Of a DNA stretch of 64,000 nt, positions 17,226-28,172 are shown piece after piece. This DNA comes from Pontivivens ytuae (GTDB lineage Bacteria > Pseudomonadota > Alphaproteobacteria > Rhodobacterales > Rhodobacteraceae), in NCBI RefSeq assembly GCF_015679265.1, contig NZ_CP064942.1, positions 1,334,001 to 1,398,000 on the forward strand, given 5' to 3'. Within the stretch, counting starts at the first letter, position 1; each line of letters begins with the position of its first letter. Below the pieces are notes generated by a model. It was not told where the DNA came from, did no database searches, and saw nothing but the letters and a program-made list of their open reading frames with translations. The translations under genes and the position numbers were made by a program.

Positions 17226-18326
17226 ATGTCGGACGAGACACTCTTTACCCCGGTCACCATCGGCGACGTCGAGCTGAAGAACCGGGTGTTCATGGCCCCG
17301 CTGACGCGCAACCGCGCCCGGGCCGAGGACGACGCCCCCTACGAGATCCACGCCGACTACTACGCGCAGCGCGCGGGCGCGGGCCTCATCATCACCGAGG
17401 CGACGCAGGTCACGCCGGAGGGCAAAGGCTATGCCTGGACGCCCGGCATCTACTCCGACGCGCAGATCGCCGGGTGGAAGGCCGTGACCGACGCGGTGCA
17501 CGCCAAGGGCGGCAAGATCGCGCTGCAACTCTGGCATGTCGGCCGCATCTCGCACACCTCGCTGCAGCCGGGCGGCCAGCCGCCGGTGGCACCTTCGGCG
17601 ATCAAGGCCGAAGCGCAGACCTTCGACGGTCAGCAGATGGTCGACGTCTCCGAGCCACGTGCGCTGGAGACGGCGGAGGTGAAGCGCCTCGTGAACGATT
17701 TCCGCGTCGCGGCCCGCAATGCCAAGGAAGCAGGCTTCGACATGGTCGAGGTCCATGCCGCGAACGGCTACTTGATCGACCAATTCCTGCGCGACGGTGC
17801 GAACCAGCGCGATGACGAGTACGGCGGCTCGATCGAGAAACGCGTGCGCCTGCTGCGCGAGGTCCTCGCCGCGGTGACCGAGGAGTTCGGCGCCGGGCGC
17901 ACCGGCGTCCGCTTCTCCCCCTTCTCCGAGATGAACGGGCTGAAGGACAGCGACCCGATGGCCCTGTTCGCCGAGGCGGTGAACGCCGCCAACGAATATG
18001 GCCTCGCCTATATCCACGTCGTGGAAGGCCAGACCGGCGGCCCGCGCGATCTGGCCGAGGGGCACTCCACCGCGCCGCTGCGCGAGGCGTTTGACGGCGC
18101 CTATATCGCCAATAACGGCTATGACCGGGCGCTCGCCATCGAGGCGGTCGGCGAGGGCCAAGCCGACGCCATCGCGTTCGGCGTGCCCTTCATCGCGAAC
18201 CCGGACCTGCCGCATCGGCTGGAGGTGAACGCCCCGCTGAACGAGGCTGACCCCTCCACCTTCTACGGTGGCGGGCGCGAGGGCTACACCGATTACCCCT
18301 TCCTCGACGAGAGCAAGGCCGCCTAG
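17226..18326 (+). CDS. Alkene reductase of the Old Yellow Enzyme family (NemA-like)
   Basis: This 366-residue FMN-dependent TIM-barrel enzyme reduces activated C=C bonds, nitro-esters or N-ethylmaleimide with NAD(P)H. Family motifs are present: the FMN-site APLTRNRA near the N-terminus, QLWHVGR, the region VEVHAANGYLIDQFL with the substrate-binding HxxN pair, and the phosphate-binding segment around GVPFIANPDL. ATG 17226 follows a strong AAGGAGG ribosome site. It lies 107 bp after the molybdenum subunit and may be co-transcribed. The stop shares a CTAG with the convergent gene. Confidence 0.92.
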   Translation: MSDETLFTPVTIGDVELKNRVFMAPLTRNRARAEDDAPYEIHADYYAQRAGAGLIITEATQVTPEGKGYAWTPGIYSDAQIAGWKAVTDAVHAKGGKIALQLWHVGRISHTSLQPGGQPPVAPSAIKAEAQTFDGQQMVDVSEPRALETAEVKRLVNDFRVAARNAKEAGFDMVEVHAANGYLIDQFLRDGANQRDDEYGGSIEKRVRLLREVLAAVTEEFGAGRTGVRFSPFSEMNGLKDSDPMALFAEAVNAANEYGLAYIHVVEGQTGGPRDLAEGHSTAPLREAFDGAYIANNGYDRALAIEAVGEGQADAIAFGVPFIANPDLPHRLEVNAPLNEADPSTFYGGGREGYTDYPFLDESKAA

Positions 18327-19081
18327 GGCGCCATGGCCAGAAGCGCGGACTGATCCACGGCGATCAGTCCGCGCCGCGGCCGGTCGAGGTCCACGATCAC
18401 GAAGACCAGCATCACGATCAGCACCACCATTGCGTGGACCGGCGGACCGGGCCGGATGCCCGTCACACCTGCGGCGTAGCCCAGGATCGCGCCGAGGAAG
18501 ACGAAGGTCAGGTAGAGCAGCATCAGCACGATCTCAGGCACGTGCCGGTCGAGCGCTGCATCCCGCACCGCATAGCTGTCGATCATGTCGTTGAGGGCGG
18601 AGGCGAAGGAAACGCTCGCCGGGCCCGGCTGCTCTTCGTTCGCGACCATCGCAAGCTCCCAGAGGCTCGCGAACACCGCCTCGGACTCCGCCAGAAGGGC
18701 GGCGCGCTCGTCTTCCTCCACCACCGCGACAGCCCCGGCGGTGATCCGCAGCTCGATGTATCGGTCGAAGAGCTGGCCGGCCTCGACCGCCAACGCCTCC
18801 GGCAACAGATCGGCCCGCAACTGCGCCGTGCCGATGGCGTTCGCCTCGTCCACCACGGCCCGCGACCGGTCGTCGTAGCGGGCGAGCGCGAGGCTGAAGG
18901 TGAAGCCGAGCAGCAATGCGAGCACACCCAACAGGGAGCCCTGCACCGCGAGCGTCTGCGACCGGCTCTCCTCGTTCTCGCTGGCATGGCGGGCGAGGCC
19001 GCGGCGATTGCCCACCCACATCGCCGCCAGCATCATCAGGAGCAGCGCGAGCGCGATCAGACCCGAATTGATGTCGTACAT
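18323..19081 (-). CDS. DUF4239-like (bestrophin-like) membrane protein
   Basis: This is a 252-residue inner-membrane protein. Hydrophobic segments occur near residues 8-27 and 48-67, then a soluble helical part, then two segments near the C-terminus (about 182-205 and 212-232). This 2+2 layout and the sequence GNRRG fit the DUF4239/bestrophin-like family, whose function is unknown. ATG 19081 has GGAGGA upstream and is preferred over the longer frame to 19108. Its stop codon overlaps that of the Old Yellow Enzyme gene in a shared CTAG. Confidence 0.7.
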   Translation of the reverse strand: MYDINSGLIALALLLMMLAAMWVGNRRGLARHASENEESRSQTLAVQGSLLGVLALLLGFTFSLALARYDDRSRAVVDEANAIGTAQLRADLLPEALAVEAGQLFDRYIELRITAGAVAVVEEDERAALLAESEAVFASLWELAMVANEEQPGPASVSFASALNDMIDSYAVRDAALDRHVPEIVLMLLYLTFVFLGAILGYAAGVTGIRPGPPVHAMVVLIVMLVFVIVDLDRPRRGLIAVDQSALLAMAP

Positions 19082-19182
19082 GAGCTCGCGTCCTCCGGTC
19101 ACGCACACCTCCCCTGCTCCGCCCGCTCGGCGAAGGGGCGCCGTTTCAATCGCGCGGGATGGTGGCCGGAGGCCGCGTCAGG

Positions 19183-21924
<2,742 letters not shown>

Positions 21925-22171
21925 GAATGTTCCTCGCTTGGCTGTGACCGCGCAGCCTGCCCACTTGCCGAAACTGTCATGCCGGGAAGGTTGCCCGACC
22001 GCGACTGACATCCTAGTTTGGCGCGGCGGCGGTGCGTCTGGCCTTTCAAAAGCGCATAAGGAAGTAAGTCCCGGCACTGCGGCTGTCAACGGCGGGCAAG
22101 ACGTGTCCGCCGTCACGAAACGAATACAAACAGGGCCGTTCCCCCCCAGCGGTCCGTGTCCTGGAGATCAG

Positions 22172-23113
22172 ATGTCCAAGCTGACAATGACCACTGCGCT
22201 CGCGCTGAGCCTTGCCATCGCCTGGAGCGCCACGGCTCAGGAAACTGGGAGCGAAACGACAGATACCGAAGCGGCACCTGTCGAGGATGCGGCACCCGTC
22301 GCCGAGGCGGAGCCCGAGGCCGAACCGGTCGAGCTCGACCTCGACACGGTCGTCGCCACCGTAAACGGGACCGAGATCACGCTGGGCCACGTCGCCGCCA
22401 TCCGTGACCGGCTGCCGCAACAGTATCGGCAGCTCCCGACCGAGGTGCTCTACGAGGGCCTCGTCGACCAGCTCATCGACCAGACCCTGCTCGCCGATCA
22501 GGCCGAGGGGGAGGGGGCGCTCGACCGCCGCCGCGTCCGCGTGCAGCTCGAGAACGAGCGCCGCGGCGTGCTCGCCAACGAGACCATCGCCGAGGTGCTG
22601 AACTCCGCCGTCACCGACGACGCGATCGAGGAGGCCTATGAAGAGGTCACCTCCGGCATGACCCGGACGACCGAGTTCAACGCCTCCCACATCCTCGTCG
22701 AGAGCGAGGAGGAGGCCCGCGAGGTCATCACCGAGCTCGACGGCGGCGCCGATTTCGCGGCTCTGGCGCAGGAACGCTCCACAGGCCCGTCCGGGCCCAA
22801 TGGCGGCAATCTTGGCTGGTTCGGCCCGGGCCAGATGGTCCCCGAATTCGATGCGGCCGTCCAGGCGCTCGAAGTCGGCGGCGTGTCCGAGCCCGTGCAG
22901 ACCCAGTTCGGCTGGCACGTCGTCCTGCTCAACGAGACCCGGCTGAGCCCCCTGCCCCCGATCGAGCAGGTCCGGCCGGAGATCATCCAACAGCTCAACC
23001 AGGAAGCCCTGCAGGGCGAAATCGATTCGCTGCGCGAGGGCGCGGAGATCGAGCGCGTCGAACTCGACGTTCCGGAAGGCGCCCTGGATACGCTTGATCT
23101 GACAGCCGAATAA
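22172..23113 (+). CDS. Parvulin-type peptidyl-prolyl isomerase, periplasmic
   Basis: The 313-residue protein has a signal peptide (cleavage near ATA/QE, residue about 18) and an acidic Glu/Ala/Pro linker (20-50). A SurA-like N-terminal helical domain follows, then a PpiC rotamase domain (about 160-260: NASHILVESEEEA, GGNLGWFGPGQMVPEF, GWHVV). It should assist folding of exported proteins, consistent with its place opposite secA. ATG 22172 has CTGGAGATC just before it. The 247-bp divergent region must hold both promoters. Confidence 0.92.
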   Translation: MSKLTMTTALALSLAIAWSATAQETGSETTDTEAAPVEDAAPVAEAEPEAEPVELDLDTVVATVNGTEITLGHVAAIRDRLPQQYRQLPTEVLYEGLVDQLIDQTLLADQAEGEGALDRRRVRVQLENERRGVLANETIAEVLNSAVTDDAIEEAYEEVTSGMTRTTEFNASHILVESEEEAREVITELDGGADFAALAQERSTGPSGPNGGNLGWFGPGQMVPEFDAAVQALEVGGVSEPVQTQFGWHVVLLNETRLSPLPPIEQVRPEIIQQLNQEALQGEIDSLREGAEIERVELDVPEGALDTLDLTAE

Positions 23114-23155
23114 GCGCATTCCCTCCCGGACCGTGATCCGGCCCGGGAGGACCCC

Positions 23156-24433
23156 ATGCCCACCATCACCCGATTGCTGCCGGAAACGGCCAAGGCCGAC
23201 GCCGCCCCGCTGGCGCCGCGCGAGGGCGCGACCAAGCTCGCGCCGGTCGACGGCGTCCGGTTCGCAGCCGTCGAGGCGGGTGTCCGCTACCAGGGCCGGC
23301 TCGACGTGATGCTGGCCGAGCTCGCACCGGGCAGCAGCGTCGCGGGCGTCTTCACCCGCTCCGCCACCCGCGCCGCGCCGGTGCTGATGTGCGAGCGGCA
23401 CCTGAAGATCCTGCCTGCCGCCGACGCGCCCTTCGCGATCCTCGTCAACTCGGGCAACGCCAATGCCTTCACCGGCAAGCATGGCGATACCTCCACGGAT
23501 ACGCTGGCCACGGCCCTCGCCGACCGGCTGGGCTGCCCGGCCACCCACATCTTCCCCGCCTCCACCGGCGTGATCGGCGAGCGGCTGCCCCACGACCGGA
23601 TCGAGGCGAAGCTCGACGAACTGATCGCGGGGCTCTCGGCGGAGAACGGCGCCCGCGCCGCCGCCGCGATCATGACGACCGACACTTATGTGAAGGGGGC
23701 GAGCACGACCTGCGACCTCGGCGCGCCGGTCACGATCTCCGGCATCGCCAAGGGCTCCGGCATGATCGCGCCCGACATGGCGACGATGCTCGTCTACATC
23801 TTCACCGACGCCGCCATCGCCCGGCCCGTGCTGCAGGAGATCCTGTCGGAGCTCACGCACGAGACCTTCAACGCGATCACGGTGGACGGCGACACCTCGA
23901 CCTCCGACACCCTGATCCTCGGCGCCACCGGCCGCGCGGAGATGAAGCGGATCGAGACGCGCGACGACCCGCGCGTCCAGGTCTTCGAGGAAGCGCTGCA
24001 CGCCGTCATGCTCGACCTCGCCCATCAGGTGGTCCGCGACGGCGAGGGCGCTCGCAAGTTCGTGGAGATCGCGGTAAGCGGCGCCGCCTCCGACGCCTCA
24101 GCCCGCCGCATCGGCATGTCCATCGCCAACTCCCCCCTCGTGAAGACCGCCATCGCGGGCGAGGACCCCAACTGGGGCCGCATCGTCATGGCCGTAGGCA
24201 AGTCGGGCGAGCCCGCCGACCGCGACCGCCTCACCATCCGCTTCGGCGACGTGCTCGTCGCACAGGAGGGCTGGGTGGCCGAGAGCTACAGCGAGGATGC
24301 GGGCGCCGAGCACATGAAGCAGGACGAGATCACTATCCGCGTCGATCTGGGCATCGGCGGTGGCACCGACACCGTCTGGACCTGCGATCTGACCGACCGC
24401 TACATCGCGATCAACGCCGACTACCGCTCATGA
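23156..24433 (+). CDS. argJ: Bifunctional glutamate N-acetyltransferase / amino-acid acetyltransferase
   Basis: This 425-residue enzyme makes acetylglutamate from ornithine recycling and from acetyl-CoA in arginine synthesis. ArgJ cleaves itself into two chains at a threonine; the sequence AAIMTTDTYVKG (about residues 175-186) contains that site. The ATG at 23156 has GGGAGGACCCC upstream. It lies 42 bp after the parvulin gene and overlaps mutT by 4 bases (ATGA), so these three may be one transcript. Confidence 0.96.
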   Translation: MPTITRLLPETAKADAAPLAPREGATKLAPVDGVRFAAVEAGVRYQGRLDVMLAELAPGSSVAGVFTRSATRAAPVLMCERHLKILPAADAPFAILVNSGNANAFTGKHGDTSTDTLATALADRLGCPATHIFPASTGVIGERLPHDRIEAKLDELIAGLSAENGARAAAAIMTTDTYVKGASTTCDLGAPVTISGIAKGSGMIAPDMATMLVYIFTDAAIARPVLQEILSELTHETFNAITVDGDTSTSDTLILGATGRAEMKRIETRDDPRVQVFEEALHAVMLDLAHQVVRDGEGARKFVEIAVSGAASDASARRIGMSIANSPLVKTAIAGEDPNWGRIVMAVGKSGEPADRDRLTIRFGDVLVAQEGWVAESYSEDAGAEHMKQDEITIRVDLGIGGGTDTVWTCDLTDRYIAINADYRS

Positions 24434-24828
24434 GGATGGTCCTCGTCTCCGCCGTCGCCCTGATCGATCCCGACGGGCGCGTCCTTTTGGCGCAACGCCC
24501 CGAGGGCAAGAGCATGGCCGGCCTCTGGGAGTTTCCCGGCGGCAAGGTCGAGCCCGGCGAAACGCCCGAAGCCGCCCTGATCCGGGAACTGCAGGAGGAG
24601 CTCGGCATCGGCACGTGGGAGAGCTGCCTAGCCCCGCTCACCTTCGCGAGCCATGCATACAAGGACTTTCACCTCCTGATGCCGCTCTTCGCCTGTCGGA
24701 AATGGACCGGCATCGCGCAAGGACAGGAGGGGCAGGCGCTGCGCTGGGTCCGCAAGTCGGAGCTGCGTGAGCTGCCGATGCCGGAGGCCGATGTTCCCCT
24801 TGTGGCCCATCTGATCGACTGGCTCTGA
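24430..24828 (+). CDS. mutT: 8-oxo-dGTP diphosphatase (Nudix)
   Basis: This 132-residue Nudix hydrolase has a complete Nudix box (G-x5-E-x7-REUxEExGU) beginning at GGKVEPGE near residue 38 and containing RELQEELGI. The family sanitises oxidised dGTP and so prevents transversions. The start overlaps the argJ stop as ATGA. Size and box spacing are typical of MutT. Confidence 0.92.
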   Translation: MRMVLVSAVALIDPDGRVLLAQRPEGKSMAGLWEFPGGKVEPGETPEAALIRELQEELGIGTWESCLAPLTFASHAYKDFHLLMPLFACRKWTGIAQGQEGQALRWVRKSELRELPMPEADVPLVAHLIDWL

Positions 24829-24872
24829 CCGAGATCGATAAAATTTGATCCATTTCAGGTAGATTGTCTCAT

Positions 24873-24900
24873 TTGACACTATCGCAGCGGCCGATAACTT
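24873..24900 (+). promoter_or_regulatory. Promoter of the 42-residue small ORF
   Basis: A perfect TTGACA (24873-24878) is followed after 16 bp by TAACTT (24895-24900). The predicted start of transcription, about 24907, lies 23 bp before ATG 24930. This supports the short form of the small gene, because the upstream ATG 24864 lies before the promoter. Confidence 0.45.
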
Positions 24901-24929
24901 CTTATTCAGAAAAATATAAAAAGGGGGAA

Positions 24930-25058
24930 ATGCGCGTGCTTAAAACCATCATGCTCAGCAGCTACATCGCCGTGCAGGGTCGTTTCGTCTCTGCGATGCG
25001 CGATGGCCGGATCACCATCCGGGTGGGCAACAAGCTGTTCCACGGATACCCGGTCTAA
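24930..25058 (+). CDS. Small conserved-looking protein of unknown function (42 aa)
   Basis: A 42-residue basic protein starts at ATG 24930, preceded by AAGGGGGAA. Its second half (RDGRITIRVGNKLFHGYPV) reads like a tiny beta-hairpin. It has its own promoter, a good ribosome site and a stem-loop after it, so it looks like a real independent gene. I do not recognise it; no signal peptide is evident, though the N-terminal segment is mildly hydrophobic. Confidence 0.55.
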   Translation: MRVLKTIMLSSYIAVQGRFVSAMRDGRITIRVGNKLFHGYPV

Positions 25059-25072
25059 ACACGACCGATTCA

Positions 25073-25117
25073 CCAAACTGCAAACGCCGGCGTTTGTCGT
25101 TTCAGAGAACAGTTTGG
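25073..25117. terminator. Nested inverted repeats between convergent genes
   Basis: The outer repeat CCAAACTG (25073-25080) pairs with CAGTTTGG (25110-25117). Inside is a perfect 16-base palindrome CAAACGCCGGCGTTTG (25081-25096). It sits between the small ORF and hemH, which converge, so a bidirectional terminator is likely, although no T-tract follows. A protein-binding palindrome is the alternative. Confidence 0.5.
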
Positions 25118-25132
25118 AAGACCGGCGCGGCC

Positions 25133-26209
25133 TCAGACCCAGCCGCGCATCTCGTTCTCGAGCACGGCCATCATCATGTCGATATGCGCCGGGGCGTCGT
25201 TGAGGCAGGGGATGTAGGTGAAGGTCTCGCCGCCCGCCTCCTCGAAGCTCTCCTTGATCTCCTCGTTGATCTCTTCGAGCGTCTCGACGCAGTCGGAGGA
25301 GAACGCAGGCGCCATCACCGCGATGTGCTTGTGACCCGCCTCGGCGAGGCGCGCGACCTCCTCCACCGTGTAGGGCTGAAGCCACTCTTCGGGGCCGAAC
25401 TTCGACTGGAAGGTCGTGACCACCTGCGACTTGTCCCAGCCCAGCCGCTCGCGCATCAGGCGCGTCGTCTTCTGGCACTGGCAGTGATAGGGATCGCCCT
25501 CCATCAGATAGCGCTTCGGCACGCCGTGATAGGAGGTGACGAGGATATCGGGCTTCGACGACAGCTTGGCGTAGGTCTCCTCCACCGACTTCGCCAGCGC
25601 CTCGATATAGAGCGGATGCTCGTAATAGGCGGGGACGGTGCGGATGTAGGGCTGCCAGCGCATCTTCATCAGCGCGCGGAACGCCTGGTCATTCGCGGTG
25701 CCGGTCGTGGCGGCCGAATACTGCGGATAGAGCGGGAAGAACACGATCCGCTCGGCGCCCGCCGCCTTCACCCGCTCGATGACCGACTGGGTCGACGGGT
25801 TGCCGTAGCGCATGGCGAAATCGACGATCACGTCGTCGCCGAACTTCGCGGCCATCGCCTCGGCCAGCTTTTCGGTCTGCGCGCGGGTGATGGTGAGCAG
25901 CGGGCTCTCGTCCTTCTCCTCGTTCCAGATGCCCGCATAGGCCTTGCCAGAGGAGAACGGCCGCTTCGTCAGGATGATCCCCTGCAACAGCGGCTGCCAG
26001 AGCAGCGGCGAGTAGTCGATCACCCGGCGGTCCGACAGGAACTCGTTGAGATAGCGCCGCATCGACCAGTAATCCGTCCCGTCCGGCGTCCCGAGATTGG
26101 CGATGATGACGCCGACCCGTGCCCGCGGCACCGGCGGGTGGTCGCTCTCCGCATGGGCGAGGCGGCCGCTGCCGGGATGGTCGATTTCGGTCTTGGTCTG
26201 GTCGAGCAT
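25133..26209 (-). CDS. hemH: Ferrochelatase
   Basis: This 358-residue enzyme inserts iron into protoporphyrin IX, the last step of protoheme synthesis. The conserved SYHGVPKRY (metal-binding histidine) and the C-terminal segment PAFSSDCVETLEEI (catalytic glutamate) are present, as is the cysteine cluster CHCQCQ seen in several alphaproteobacterial ferrochelatases. ATG 26209 follows AGGAGCCCGAC and is preferred to the frame start at 26263. Heme made here feeds the cytochrome oxidase genes encoded 6-10 kb downstream. Confidence 0.95.
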   Translation of the reverse strand: MLDQTKTEIDHPGSGRLAHAESDHPPVPRARVGVIIANLGTPDGTDYWSMRRYLNEFLSDRRVIDYSPLLWQPLLQGIILTKRPFSSGKAYAGIWNEEKDESPLLTITRAQTEKLAEAMAAKFGDDVIVDFAMRYGNPSTQSVIERVKAAGAERIVFFPLYPQYSAATTGTANDQAFRALMKMRWQPYIRTVPAYYEHPLYIEALAKSVEETYAKLSSKPDILVTSYHGVPKRYLMEGDPYHCQCQKTTRLMRERLGWDKSQVVTTFQSKFGPEEWLQPYTVEEVARLAEAGHKHIAVMAPAFSSDCVETLEEINEEIKESFEEAGGETFTYIPCLNDAPAHIDMMMAVLENEMRGWV

Positions 26210-26305
26210 GTCGGGCTCCTCATGGGCTCCGTTTCTTGTTCTTCCGCGACGGGCGCGCGTCAAGCGGAAGGGCCGTGGTTCATACGGGGGCCGTGCGCGC
26301 GCGGA

Positions 26306-27130
26306 TCAGCCACCGGCCTTCTCCCCCGCGCTGTGCTCCGGCACGCGCAGCGCGTCGGCGAGCCGGGTGCGGGCCGATCCGGGGCGCAGCGGCTTCTGCT
26401 GGCTCTCGGCGGGCGCCCAGCCGGTCAGGAACACGATCTCGAAGGTCGCGGTGATCCGCCCGTCGGGCCGGGCGAAGTGCTGGTGGTAGAGCTCGGCGGC
26501 CCGCATCAGCACCGCCCGGCGCAGCGGAGCACGATGACGCGCGGCCAGGACGTTGGTCTCCCCCATCGCGCGCAGGTCGCGCATCAGGGCGAGGGGATCG
26601 GCGTAGTCCACCGTTAGCGGCATCGCATCGGCCACCGGCAGCGCGAAGCCCGCCCGTTGCAACAGCGCGCCGAGGTCGCGGATCTCGCCCATCGGTGCGA
26701 CACGGGGCGAGAGCCCGCCCGTCACCTCCACCTCCGCGTCGGAAAAGGCGCGGCGCAGCTCCTGCAGCGTCTCGCCCCCGAAGAGCGCCGCGAGCATCAG
26801 CCCATCAGGCCGCAGCGCCCGGCGCATCTGCACGAGCTGGCCAACCGGGTCGTTCGCCCAGTGCAGCGCGAGGCCGTGGACCACCAGATCATGCGCCCCC
26901 TCCTCCAGCGCCAGCACGTCGTCATCGGGCACCTGCACCGCGTCGAGCCCCAGCAGATCGGCCCAGAGTGCGGCCTCCGGCCCGATCACCGCGGGCGCCG
27001 TAAAGGATTTGTTAACCTCGGCGAGCCTCTCTGAAACCTCGCGCGCCGCCTCCTCGTGCAGGAAGGTCGCGCCGCTTGCGCGGGCACGGCGACGGGCCAA
27101 GGCCATCCGATCGACGAGGGTCTGTTCCAT
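26306..27130 (-). CDS. BioC/NDUFAF5-like methyltransferase with degenerate SAM motif
   Basis: This 274-residue protein follows the class I methyltransferase plan after residue 80 (HDLVVHGLALHWANDPVGQL, RRALRPDGLMLAALFGGETL). This is the layout of BioC and of the complex I assembly factor NDUFAF5. The glycine-rich motif I expected around residues 45-65 is not recognisable: the segment reads FTAPAVIGPEAALWAD. Activity as a methyltransferase is therefore doubtful or uses a different SAM site. It diverges from comF with 39 bp between starts. Confidence 0.75.
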   Translation of the reverse strand: MEQTLVDRMALARRRARASGATFLHEEAAREVSERLAEVNKSFTAPAVIGPEAALWADLLGLDAVQVPDDDVLALEEGAHDLVVHGLALHWANDPVGQLVQMRRALRPDGLMLAALFGGETLQELRRAFSDAEVEVTGGLSPRVAPMGEIRDLGALLQRAGFALPVADAMPLTVDYADPLALMRDLRAMGETNVLAARHRAPLRRAVLMRAAELYHQHFARPDGRITATFEIVFLTGWAPAESQQKPLRPGSARTRLADALRVPEHSAGEKAGG

Positions 27131-27169
27131 GAAGTGGACCTAATCCGCTGGCAGGCAAAGGGGAAGGGC

Positions 27170-27913
27170 ATGACTGTCGCACTGCGCAAGCTGATCGACC
27201 TGATCTACCCACCCCGCTGCATCGCCTGCCCGGCGGAGACGGAGCTTGCGGGCGGGCTCTGCTCCGACTGCTGGTCGGGCACGGAGTTCATCTCCGGCCC
27301 CGTCTGCGCCCAATGCGGCGCGCCGGTGGACGGCGCCGACAAGCCCGACGACCTGCGCTGCGACGACTGCACCCGGCACCCGCCGGACTGGCACCGGGGG
27401 CGCGCGGCCCTCGTCTACTCCGCGATCGGCCGCCGCATCGTGCTGCAACTCAAGCATGGCGACCGGCTGGACGTGGTGCCGGCGCTGGCCACCTGGCTCC
27501 GCCGCGCCGGGGGCGACCTGATCGAGCGGGCGGATATCGTGGCTCCCGTCCCCCTGCACTGGTCGCGCCTCGTCAAACGCCGCTACAACCAGTCGGCGGA
27601 GCTCGCGCGGGCTGTCGCGCCCGACAAGGCCGTCCCGACCCTCCTGCGCCGCACCCGCGCCACCCCCAGCCTCGACGGCCGACCACGCGGCGAGCGACGG
27701 GAGATCCTCGACGCCGCCATCGGCCTCTCCCCCCACCCGGTCGCCGGAAAGACCGTCCTCCTCATCGACGACGTGCTGACCACCGGCGCCACCCTATCCG
27801 CCTGCGCCCGCGCCCTGACGGAGGCCGGAGCGGCCGAGGTCAACGTCCTCACCCTCGCCCGCGTTGTACGCGACGCGCCGATGCCTATATCCTCCAAGGC
27901 TCAGGAGGACTGA
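27170..27913 (+). CDS. comF: ComF family phosphoribosyltransferase-like protein
   Basis: The 247-residue protein has four CxxC pairs in its first 70 residues (CIAC, CSDC, CAQC, CDDC; a zinc-ribbon-like part). A type I phosphoribosyltransferase domain follows with the PRPP loop LLIDDVLTTGAT (about residues 197-208). ComF is required for natural transformation or for receiving gene-transfer-agent DNA in several species. ATG 27170 has AAGGGGAAGGG before it. grxC starts 1 bp after its stop. Confidence 0.9.
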   Translation: MTVALRKLIDLIYPPRCIACPAETELAGGLCSDCWSGTEFISGPVCAQCGAPVDGADKPDDLRCDDCTRHPPDWHRGRAALVYSAIGRRIVLQLKHGDRLDVVPALATWLRRAGGDLIERADIVAPVPLHWSRLVKRRYNQSAELARAVAPDKAVPTLLRRTRATPSLDGRPRGERREILDAAIGLSPHPVAGKTVLLIDDVLTTGATLSACARALTEAGAAEVNVLTLARVVRDAPMPISSKAQED

Positions 27914-27914
27914 C

Positions 27915-28172
27915 ATGAAACCGGTCGAGATCTACACCACGCCCATCTGCGGGTTCTGCCATGCGGCCAAGCGCCTTCTGAACCAGAAGGGCGTCAGCTT
28001 CACCGAGATCGACGTGATGTCGAACCCCGGCAAGCGGGCGGAGATGACCCAGCGCTCCAATGGCGGGCGCACGGTGCCGCAGATCTTCATCGACGGCACG
28101 CCGATCGGCGGCTGCGACGACCTCTACGCGCTCGACCGCGCGGGCAAGCTCGACCCGATGCTGGCCGCCTGA
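27915..28172 (+). CDS. grxC: Glutaredoxin 3
   Basis: This 85-residue dithiol glutaredoxin has active site CGFC at residues 11-14, in place of the more common CPYC, followed by the TVPQIFIDG cis-proline loop and GGCDDLYAL. It reduces glutathione-mixed disulphides. AGGAGG is placed 6 bp before ATG 27915. The stop overlaps the next start as TGATG. Confidence 0.95.
   Translation: MKPVEIYTTPICGFCHAAKRLLNQKGVSFTEIDVMSNPGKRAEMTQRSNGGRTVPQIFIDGTPIGGCDDLYALDRAGKLDPMLAA

Noticed and set aside
21925..22116. N-terminal extension of SecA by 64 codons
   Set aside because: The extension has no SecA similarity; ATG 21924 with GAGGAA upstream gives the standard N-terminus.
24864..24929. Longer form of the 42-residue ORF starting at ATG 24864
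   Set aside because: The start lies upstream of the TTGACA promoter and lacks a ribosome-binding site; ATG 24930 has one.
27000..27016. CtrA site upstream of comF
   Set aside because: Only one TTAAC half-site is present and it lies inside the methyltransferase coding region without a second half at 7-base spacing.
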